DNA of 64,000 bases from a virus. Where the stretch lies: IMG/VR virus record IMGVR_UViG_3300031669_000012, positions 1-64,000 of that record. One strand, written 5' to 3'. The notes beneath the pieces are model-generated. The model did no database searches. It saw nothing but the letters and a program-made list of their open reading frames with translations, and was not told the origin of the DNA. This document shows positions 6,410 through 12,121 of this stretch, piece after piece. How positions within the stretch are numbered: the first letter of the stretch is position 1; the number at the start of each line of letters is the position of its first letter. Made by a program: the position numbers and the translations under genes.

Positions 6410-6892
6410 CTATCTGAATGCGACAGCCATCTCTTCCTTTGAAAATCCGAAAGAGGTCATCAATTCCATCTTCTTTTGCATAACCTCTTCCATTACAGAG
6501 AGATTACCTTTTGCAGCAGCACGTGCTCCAATTTCAGCGGCAATTTCCTGCGATTGAAAAGACGAAAGAGGAAGAACGGTAACCAAAGCTTCTCCACTGT
6601 TGGTGTGAACCTTAACGTCGCCATTTTCATCAAGATACTCAGTCGTGTCTTTAATCCGTTCTTCAACGGTAACATTGACCTTAGAACCTTGATGAAGGGC
6701 TTCACGATAAGTCAAACCATTCAATGAAAAGCCTTCGAGTTGTCCAAGCGAAGTAATAACTCGATGAACTACGCCTTTAGTGTCAACAACACTGATAAAG
6801 CGAAAAGCACCTTTGCTACCGTCTTTGCTTGAAAGATCACCAGTAATATCAACGATTTCACCGGTGAATGATTTTGATTTTGCAGCGTTCAT
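6410..6892 (-). CDS. Possible OB-fold, SSB-like protein, 160 aa
   Basis: A 160-residue soluble protein whose N-terminal two thirds alternates strands and turns (SFTGEIVDITGDL, AFRFISVVDTKGVVHRVITS, GSKVNVTVEERIKD), in the manner of an OB fold. The C-terminal third is helical and ends in a short basic tail. That arrangement suggests a single-stranded-DNA-binding or similar protein, but no diagnostic motif confirms it, and there is no acidic SSB-type tail. The codons are visibly richer in G and C than those of its neighbours. A terminator on each side (6362-6399 and 6998-7030) makes it a separate transcription unit, consistent with strong expression. Confidence 0.65.
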   Translation of the reverse strand: MNAAKSKSFTGEIVDITGDLSSKDGSKGAFRFISVVDTKGVVHRVITSLGQLEGFSLNGLTYREALHQGSKVNVTVEERIKDTTEYLDENGDVKVHTNSGEALVTVLPLSSFQSQEIAAEIGARAAAKGNLSVMEEVMQKKMELMTSFGFSKEEMAVAFR

Positions 6893-6952
6893 AGCGCATA
6901 TGAATTTAGTTACAGAGCAGGACTATTCCTACCCCGACAAGTGCTAGTAGGG

Positions 6953-6989
6953 TGAATATTACTCTGATAGTGGTTATGAATATTACTCT
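6953..6989. repeat. Two exact 13-bp direct repeats upstream of SSB-like gene
   Basis: TGAATATTACTCT occurs at 6953-6965 and 6977-6989, 24 bp apart. The pair lies between the terminator at 6998-7030 and the start of the SSB-like gene at 6892, the stretch that must hold that gene's promoter. A small hairpin (CCTAC...GTAGG, about 6929-6951) lies between the repeats and the gene. The repeats may be operators or activator sites. Confidence 0.6.
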
Positions 6990-6997
6990 TTTGTTTT

Positions 6998-7030
6998 AAA
7001 AAAGAACCCTAGTCATTAAAACTAGGATTC
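6998..7030 (-). terminator. Rho-independent terminator, minus strand
   Basis: In minus-strand RNA, 7021-7030 pairs with 7004-7013 over 10 bp (one U-G), with a 7-base loop and a run of six U from 7003 to 6998. It lies just after the stop of the 55-aa gene at 7039-7206, so it ends the transcript of the two small genes. Confidence 0.88.
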
Positions 7031-7038
7031 TAATTAAT

Positions 7039-7206
7039 TCAATCTCTTACTATCTTACGAATAGTATAATCACCATAAGCGAACATACCAATCATAGCAG
7101 CGAGAAGAGCAAATAGATAACTTGCTTCATGTTGTTGAATAGTATGAAGAACATACGATGCAAATACAGAAGCAATAAATACGAATGAATAAACAAACCA
7201 TTTCAT
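7039..7206 (-). CDS. Small membrane protein, 55 aa
   Basis: A 55-codon gene starting at ATG 7206: MKWFVYSFVFIASVFASYVL, then a short polar loop (HTIQQHEAS), then a second hydrophobic stretch ending in GDYTIRKIVRD. Two transmembrane helices are predicted in a hairpin. The coding composition is protein-like and the stop is followed directly by a strong terminator, both of which support a real gene. The function is unknown; small two-helix proteins in phage early regions are often host-modifying or exclusion factors. Confidence 0.6.
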   Translation of the reverse strand: MKWFVYSFVFIASVFASYVLHTIQQHEASYLFALLAAMIGMFAYGDYTIRKIVRD

Positions 7207-7224
7207 AATAATAGTTTTTAAAGG

Positions 7225-7359
7225 TTAATGAACTAAGAAAGGATAAGGACGAATAATCCTAACTCTATGACAAATTCTTGGACGTTTTACATTCACAATT
7301 AGATATGAATCTCCGATCCTCACTGTCTTAAGAATTAGTCTTGCATTTGGATGTGTCAT
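7225..7359 (-). CDS. Small basic protein, 44 aa
   Basis: A 44-codon frame from ATG 7359: MTHPNARLILKTVRIGDSYL, then IVNVKRPRICHRVRIIRPYP, then FLVH. It is strongly basic with alternating hydrophobic residues, suggesting a small beta sheet that may bind nucleic acid or RNA polymerase. It is 18 bp from the 55-aa gene, and the pair ends at a terminator, so they probably form a two-gene transcript. It would be the first early gene next to the divergent control region. Short length keeps confidence moderate. Confidence 0.5.
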   Translation of the reverse strand: MTHPNARLILKTVRIGDSYLIVNVKRPRICHRVRIIRPYPFLVH

Positions 7360-7905
7360 GGCAGTTAGTATTAAAAAAGTTTAACAAATAATAGTAAGAT
7401 TGATATGACCCTATTAAATTTTACTTTCATTATTCAGAGAAAGATTCAACGATAGGGGGCATGTCAATCACAAGTTTTAGTAGGGGGTTGTCTAGAAGGA
7501 GGTTCCTCTATACATACATATAAACTACCCTACCATATCTATAAAAACATATATACAATCATTTCCAAATTCAACTCCAATATTAATTAAAAGTTGAACC
7601 CTTATATTAATTTTAAAAGTTAAACCCTTATCCAGAGTTCTATAAAGAATAGTATACAGAGTTCTATTTTCAAATTCATTAATAGCACTATTATCATTAA
7701 TATTAACTTAAATCCTATTTAATCCTTCTTTCCTACAGGGATCATTAATACTAATTAGTTCATAATTTTAAATATTAAAAGTCTTATTAATTAAATCATT
7801 GCTATTATCATTTAAAGATGCATTAATGTTAGTTAGTTCAGAATTTTTTAAATTAATATTAATTTAAGTATCTTTATAAGTATTATAAAATTTTGACGAA
7901 AGGTA
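7360..7905. other. Divergent control region, candidate origin, with iteron-like repeats
   Basis: No gene is seen here. Direct repeats include a 17-mer at 7589-7605 and 7615-7631 (16 of 17 identical), CAGAGTTCTAT at 7633-7643 and 7657-7667, and a 27-mer at 7743-7769 and 7821-7847 (23 of 27). CTATTATCATT, upstream of each 27-mer copy, occurs at about 7688 and 7802. Two G-runs of the type TAGGGGG...GTC lie at 7454-7466 and 7482-7493, and GTAGGG at 7481-7486 is matched by CCCTAC at 7528-7533. The stretch sits where transcription diverges. Repeats, AT-richness and position suggest an origin or regulatory region; that is inference. Confidence 0.5.
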
Positions 7906-7936
7906 TTGATTTTTTCAGAAATTTTTTATAACTTCG
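7906..7936 (+). promoter_or_regulatory. Bacteroidota-type promoter candidate for right arm
   Basis: TTG at 7906-7908, a 20-base spacer, then TAACTTCG at 7929-7936. This is close to the Bacteroidota consensus of TTG (-33) and TAnnTTTG (-7), with one substitution in the -7 box. It faces the right arm, about 60 bp before the possible gene at 7995 and 310 bp before the gene at 8246. It would be used by the host RNA polymerase. Confidence 0.5.
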
Positions 7937-7994
7937 TATTCTACTTGTTAGAACTTTAAATGTAACACATACTATATTTAATTCATATAATAAT

Positions 7995-8174
7995 ATGAAT
8001 AAAATTATTATTAATAATAAAAAAAATAAAATAAAAAATAAATTTAAAAAAAACTTAAAAGATTTTATTTGTATTTCTTCTAAAGATACTTTTTATAATA
8101 CTACAAAAGATATTAATGTTAATATTAATAAAAGATTTTTGTATAATTTTTGCCTTATATATTGTAAAAAATAA
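7995..8174 (+). CDS. Possible very AT-rich small protein, 59 aa
   Basis: A complete ATG-to-TAA frame in extremely AT-rich DNA. The first 20 residues are almost all Lys, Asn and Ile (MNKIIINNKKNKIKN...). The remainder (LKDFICISSKDTFYN, then TTKDINVNINKRFLYN, then FCLIYCKK) looks more protein-like and holds three cysteines. It lies between the promoter candidate at 7906-7936 and the first clear right-arm gene. In DNA of this composition such a frame can occur by chance, so it may be a leader rather than a gene. Confidence 0.3.
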   Translation: MNKIIINNKKNKIKNKFKKNLKDFICISSKDTFYNTTKDINVNINKRFLYNFCLIYCKK

Positions 8175-8245
8175 ATAAATGTATTACATTTACATCATTA
8201 TTAATTAAAGATCATTTTCTTTTTTAAACTTTTAATACTATTACA

Positions 8246-8758
8246 ATGAGCACAGAAAATCAGAATGCAATTGATGCAAATGAAGTTGAACCAATCTATC
8301 CAGTAGATTGTGAAAATCTTGATGATTCAAAACCTTATAGGTTTTTTGAAAGTGATGGGACTACTGAAATTGTAGCAATTAGAGATTGTCATACGTGTTG
8401 CAATATGCTTCCTAGAAACAATCATGTTATTATTAAAAATACTTGGAGAGTTCCTGGTATGTTACTTAATGATGAAAAATCATTAAAATCTCAATTAGAA
8501 CCTTATAAAAAAGAGATTGTTGCTATTCAAGATACTAATTCAGCATTTCAAATTGGAGATGTTATTGAAGTTGCAGCAGGTTCAAGTATTATGCCTGTAA
8601 TGGTAAAAGGTAATAATCTTAATATTAAAAATGTAATGGAAGTTTACAAAGATGGTTTTCAAAAGCATAAGACTGATAAGGGATATAGTGGAAGAACTTA
8701 TGAAGCAGTCGATTACTATCTTGTTCCAGCAGTAATCATTGCAGCAATACAACTCTAA
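8246..8758 (+). CDS. Hypothetical protein, 170 aa, first right-arm gene
   Basis: An acidic 170-residue soluble protein of unknown function. The N-terminus is disordered-looking (STENQNAIDANEVEPIYPVD), followed by a Cys-bearing segment C-H-T-C-C-N-M and a beta-rich middle (IGDVIEVAAGSSIMPVMVKG). The C-terminus (AVDYYLVPAVIIAAIQL) is hydrophobic but too short and mixed to be a clear membrane anchor. It is the first clear gene after the candidate promoter, and its stop overlaps the next start as TAATG, which suggests coupled translation. Confidence 0.7.
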   Translation: MSTENQNAIDANEVEPIYPVDCENLDDSKPYRFFESDGTTEIVAIRDCHTCCNMLPRNNHVIIKNTWRVPGMLLNDEKSLKSQLEPYKKEIVAIQDTNSAFQIGDVIEVAAGSSIMPVMVKGNNLNIKNVMEVYKDGFQKHKTDKGYSGRTYEAVDYYLVPAVIIAAIQL

Positions 8759-9117
8759 TGTATATCGAAGAAAAAGATATATATGCTAGTATTGTAAAAA
8801 AACTACAAGAGAATCCTTTTACTCGACAACCTAGTTGGGTAAGAGGATTTCTTCTTAATGAAAATAAGATTGAGATACTAGCCTTACTTCATAGTCTACA
8901 AAAAGAATGTATTATAGATGCAATGACTTCATTAGATGAAACAATAGATCTTCCAGGATTAGGTAGATTTGTTCTTAATACTTCAAGAAAAGAATTTGCG
9001 GATATACTTCATGAAAATCCTCAAATGGAAGTTGAAGAAATAGAAAAGATAGTTGTTGAAAACTACATAAATCGGAAGAAACAAAACAAAAAGAAGAAGT
9101 CATGGAAACAAGAATAA
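8758..9117 (+). CDS. Small basic protein, weakly HU/IHF-like, 119 aa
   Basis: A 119-residue protein with a Lys-rich C-terminal tail (RKKQNKKKKSWKQE). The segment TIDLPGLGRFVLNTSRKEF is reminiscent of the strand-turn-strand start of HU/IHF proteins (hydrophobic-x-G-x-G-x-F followed by basic residues). crAss-like phages are known to encode IHF-like proteins, which makes the comparison reasonable, but the match is short and unproven. It starts at an ATG overlapping the previous stop and ends 16 bp inside the nuclease gene. It may bind DNA. Confidence 0.65.
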   Translation: MYIEEKDIYASIVKKLQENPFTRQPSWVRGFLLNENKIEILALLHSLQKECIIDAMTSLDETIDLPGLGRFVLNTSRKEFADILHENPQMEVEEIEKIVVENYINRKKQNKKKKSWKQE

Positions 9118-10037
9118 AAGGTAGAAAGATTTACTTTGATGAAATAAAACATAGATATACAGATGATATGGACAATGTCTATACATCTACTACAACTCTT
9201 ATTGGCAAATATGCTAATGAGTTTGATATGGAAAAAATGGCAAAGATATGTGAAAAGATTGGAAGAAATCCATCACATCCTAAGTATAGAAAATATAAAG
9301 GTATGAGTGCAAATGCACTTATTAATTTATGGACAAGAGAAAAAGAAACTGCTTGTGAAAAAGGTAGTGAAAGACATGATTATCTTGAAGGAACTATTAA
9401 AGAAGTTACCAAATTTAATAGTATAAATAAAAATCTTGGAAGACTTTATACTATTGATGATATATTAATCGATCATAATTTTGGAGAAGTAAAACTTGAA
9501 CAGTTTGTAAAAACTGGACTTAAAGAAAAGTATCCAGAAATTTATAATATGATTCTAGGTCTTAGTAAATTAGGATTTAGATTTTATGCTGAAATAGGAG
9601 TATACGATTCAACATACCTTATTTCAGGTATGATCGATTTACTTGCTGTAAAAGGAGATACATTTATAATAATAGATTGGAAAACTAATAAGATGCCTTT
9701 GATGTTTGAAGCAGGTCATTTTGAAAAAGATATCAATAGGAATATAATTTTGAATTCTTTTATTAAAGAAGATAAGAAAATGAAGTTTCCCTTAGAACAT
9801 CTTGAAGATTCAAATGGAAATCATTATGCTTTACAACTATCTATGTATGCACATCTAGTAGAATCATTTGGTTTTAAATGTTTGGGTTTAGTAATATTTC
9901 ATATTATGAAAATTAGTGAAACTCAAGAAGAAGTTGTAAAAATACCAATGCCATATTTGAAATCTGAGATAAAAGATTTGCTTGCAGATCATAGTAAAAC
10001 TCTAGTTAAAAACTCTCAAAAAAACTTGTTTCAATGA
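9102..10037 (+). CDS. PD-(D/E)XK family nuclease
   Basis: A 311-residue nuclease of the RecB/Cas4-like PD-(D/E)XK superfamily. Visible motifs in order: G-S-E-R-H (residues 88-92), E164 in the helix before the core, D179 in G-M-I-D-L-L, the D192-W-K194 strand (IIIDWKTNK), and the Q245-L-S-M-Y249 motif typical of RecB-type members. All catalytic positions are present, so it should be an active metal-dependent DNase. The role could be recombination, processing of concatemers or degradation of host DNA; the position upstream of the packaging genes does not decide. It overlaps both neighbours by a few bases. Confidence 0.88.
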   Translation: METRIKGRKIYFDEIKHRYTDDMDNVYTSTTTLIGKYANEFDMEKMAKICEKIGRNPSHPKYRKYKGMSANALINLWTREKETACEKGSERHDYLEGTIKEVTKFNSINKNLGRLYTIDDILIDHNFGEVKLEQFVKTGLKEKYPEIYNMILGLSKLGFRFYAEIGVYDSTYLISGMIDLLAVKGDTFIIIDWKTNKMPLMFEAGHFEKDINRNIILNSFIKEDKKMKFPLEHLEDSNGNHYALQLSMYAHLVESFGFKCLGLVIFHIMKISETQEEVVKIPMPYLKSEIKDLLADHSKTLVKNSQKNLFQ

Positions 10038-10861
10038 AGATGATTCCTTTTACACCTCAATCAATGAATCTTCCATTTGCTCCTAATGGATTAGATTTTG
10101 ATACAATTGAATCTATTGCTAGTAAACATGGATTCCCAATTTTTAAACCCAATGATAGAAATGGATTGAATGATAATATTAATGTTAATATTTGGGTAAT
10201 CAGAAATTCAAATACTACTGCTGGTAAGTTTGATGATTATGAAATTCAGTTCTGGTTTGATTTGAATAAACGTCAATGGATATATGAAGCATATACTGTT
10301 ACTGCAGATCCTAGTGATATAGCTTTAGAACATCCTATTAATCCAAATGGAACTGCTATTATCGCATATGGATTTCATCATCTTAAATGGCAACTTGGAT
10401 TTCATAAAGGAAGAACTGATCATCCAGCATTAGTTCAATGTGATAATCTTTTAGTATATCGAGATGCAAATAGGGATAAGATTCTTGATTATCCTAAATT
10501 TGAAATGTTTAAAAGTGAGAAAGATATTATACATGGTTCGCCACAAATATTAAAAGTAAATGGAACGAATATGTTTGATTATACTTTACAACAAGAATCA
10601 TTGCATATTCCAAAACTTATCTTAATGTATAACGATCAAGGTAAACAAGTTTTTGCAATGGAATATGGAATGTTTGGTATAAATAATCATAGAGCTTCTG
10701 CATGGCATAAACTTGAAAATGTAGGATTGTATAGTGAAGGTTGTATTGTTCATAATGATCCTGTTCATTACGAAACTTTCATAGGAACTAACAGACGTTG
10801 TAGTAAGTTCTATGGTAGTAAGTTTTCTATTACAGTTTTACCAATATCTGAATTTAAATAA
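10034..10861 (+). CDS. L,D-transpeptidase-like cell-wall enzyme, probable endolysin
   Basis: A 275-residue protein. Near the C-terminus is the pattern G-I-N-N-H219-R followed by Y-S234-E-G236-C237-I-V, which matches the His and S/T-x-G-C active site of YkuD-like L,D-transpeptidases, with C237 as the nucleophile. Earlier, W-Q-L-G-F-H-K-G-R and L-L-V-Y-R-D-A-N-R-D resemble Bacteroidota-phage lysin-like proteins. No signal peptide is seen, so export would need a holin or ejection. Two overlapping spanin-like membrane proteins follow directly, which supports a lysis role. A virion wall-digesting enzyme is the alternative. It shares an ATGA overlap with the nuclease gene. Confidence 0.7.
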   Translation: MKMIPFTPQSMNLPFAPNGLDFDTIESIASKHGFPIFKPNDRNGLNDNINVNIWVIRNSNTTAGKFDDYEIQFWFDLNKRQWIYEAYTVTADPSDIALEHPINPNGTAIIAYGFHHLKWQLGFHKGRTDHPALVQCDNLLVYRDANRDKILDYPKFEMFKSEKDIIHGSPQILKVNGTNMFDYTLQQESLHIPKLILMYNDQGKQVFAMEYGMFGINNHRASAWHKLENVGLYSEGCIVHNDPVHYETFIGTNRRCSKFYGSKFSITVLPISEFK

Positions 10862-10862
10862 A

Positions 10863-11213
10863 ATGAGTAATAGAACTTATCAAATAGTTAAGATAATTTT
10901 ATACCTTTTCATTCTATTAATTATGTTTTTTGCATGGAAAGGTGTGAATAATAAATTAGATGTAGTAGTAACATCTAATACAACCTATCAAGAAAACTTA
11001 AATAAGTTAGATAAAAGAATTGATACATTGAACTCTAATCTTAAAGAGAATCAATTATATAAAGATAGTCTAAATAACAGTCTAATTTCTTTAAACAAAT
11101 TAAATCAACAAACTTATGATAAACTTCAAAATTATAAAAATTATCTTAGTCCTACTATTTCAGACGATAGCGTTTGTAGGTTTATCACAAAAGCCATATA
11201 TAATACAAAGTGA
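10863..11213 (+). CDS. Inner-membrane spanin-like protein, 116 aa
   Basis: Starts at ATG 10863, directly after the lysin stop; a longer in-frame start at 10812 would run into the lysin gene and is rejected. Residues about 7-26 (IVKIILYLFILLIMFFAWKG) form one N-terminal transmembrane helix. The remainder is a periplasmic-type coiled coil (NLNKLDKRIDTLNSNLKENQ). That is the architecture of Rz-type inner-membrane spanins, which fuse inner and outer membranes at the end of lysis. The next gene begins inside this one in the +1 frame, as in Rz/Rz1 pairs. Assignment is by architecture and context only. Confidence 0.65.
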   Translation: MSNRTYQIVKIILYLFILLIMFFAWKGVNNKLDVVVTSNTTYQENLNKLDKRIDTLNSNLKENQLYKDSLNNSLISLNKLNQQTYDKLQNYKNYLSPTISDDSVCRFITKAIYNTK

Positions 11214-11532
11214 TACGCTAGTATGCTACACCCATTGGGAAAATAGACGTATAGCGGCCTTATTATATAAAGGTATATATTCAGACACCTTGGTTACAAT
11301 ACAGGGCAAGCAAATTGACGTTTTAGGCCAACTTGTCGAAAAATACAAATTCGATTCATTACTATATTCACAAAAAATCACTACCTTTGAAACGAAGTTT
11401 AAAATGTCAGATAGTCTATACAATAAGACTTATGATGCTTATTTAGTTGAAAACAAAAAAGCTAAAACTTTAAGAACAATTGGTTTTATTTCAGGTGGAT
11501 TAAATATACTATTACTAATAATTTTGTTATGA
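11116..11532 (+). CDS. Spanin-partner-like membrane protein, 138 aa
   Basis: Starts 98 bp inside the upstream spanin-like gene, in the +1 frame. Residues 1-24 form a signal-peptide-like segment (IIKIILVLLFQTIAFVGLSQ). The middle is coiled-coil-like (YSQKITTFETKFKMSDSLYN), and the C-terminus is a transmembrane helix (about 120-138, ending in LLLIILL). There is no cysteine at the likely cleavage site, so it is not a typical outer-membrane lipoprotein. The topology resembles a unimolecular spanin lacking its lipobox. Function inferred from gene overlap and neighbours. Confidence 0.6.
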   Translation: MINFKIIKIILVLLFQTIAFVGLSQKPYIIQSDTLVCYTHWENRRIAALLYKGIYSDTLVTIQGKQIDVLGQLVEKYKFDSLLYSQKITTFETKFKMSDSLYNKTYDAYLVENKKAKTLRTIGFISGGLNILLLIILL

Positions 11533-12119
11533 TTTTATTTACTCGAAAAGGTTCTGTTATAACTCCTACTCATGAGATAATGAGTTTTCCATTTTATTCA
11601 GAACTAATAAAACAATATCCTTCAGATGAGACTGTATTATCTATATTAAGATATATTTATTTTGTTTCACATAGTGAATCACATATTGTTGAAAAAAGAC
11701 TTCCAAAAGCAATTTCAGTTAAACAGGCAAAAGAAGCAAGTCATCTTCCTAATGAAGTGAATGTTAATTCACCAATTATATTAGATGCAATTCAAGCAAT
11801 AGAAAATGCAAGCAAGGATATTGTTAAAGAATCTATTAATAGAGTTCTTGCTTCATTTGATAAAACTGGAAAAGTAATTGATAAACTTCTTCAAGAAATA
11901 GACACACTTTATGAAACTTCTGATAAAGATAATTTAAATAAAGCTTTAGGATATCTAAAAAGTGTAATGGATTTATCTTCTAAAATACCTGAGATAACTA
12001 CAACACTTAAAACAACTTTAGATGCTTATAAATCTAAAATGGATGATAAGCAATATGCAAGAGGTGGAAATGATATTCCAGATTCTTATGAAGGTGATTC
12101 TGAAATTGAAGGAGATTAA
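11529..12119 (+). CDS. Possible small terminase subunit, 196 aa
   Basis: A 196-residue, mostly helical protein ending in a strongly acidic tail (DSYEGDSEIEGD). Helices around residues 85-170 are heptad-like (IVKESINRVLASFDKTGKVI and LNKALGYLKSVMDLSSKIPE), suggesting oligomerisation. It lies immediately upstream of the large terminase with a 2-bp gap and overlaps the previous gene by 4 bp. By position it is the best candidate for the small terminase subunit, which selects the packaging site, but no DNA-binding motif is evident and a structural or chaperone role is possible. Confidence 0.5.
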   Translation: MILFTRKGSVITPTHEIMSFPFYSELIKQYPSDETVLSILRYIYFVSHSESHIVEKRLPKAISVKQAKEASHLPNEVNVNSPIILDAIQAIENASKDIVKESINRVLASFDKTGKVIDKLLQEIDTLYETSDKDNLNKALGYLKSVMDLSSKIPEITTTLKTTLDAYKSKMDDKQYARGGNDIPDSYEGDSEIEGD

Positions 12120-12121
12120 GA

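Noticed and set aside
6893-6908. Promoter -7 box TAAATTCA just upstream of the SSB-like gene
   Set aside because: It is only 9 bp from the ATG and no -33 TTG lies at the right distance.
8758-9117. Firm IHF/HU assignment
   Set aside because: Only a short L-P-G-L-G-x-F segment resembles the family; kept as a weak comparison.
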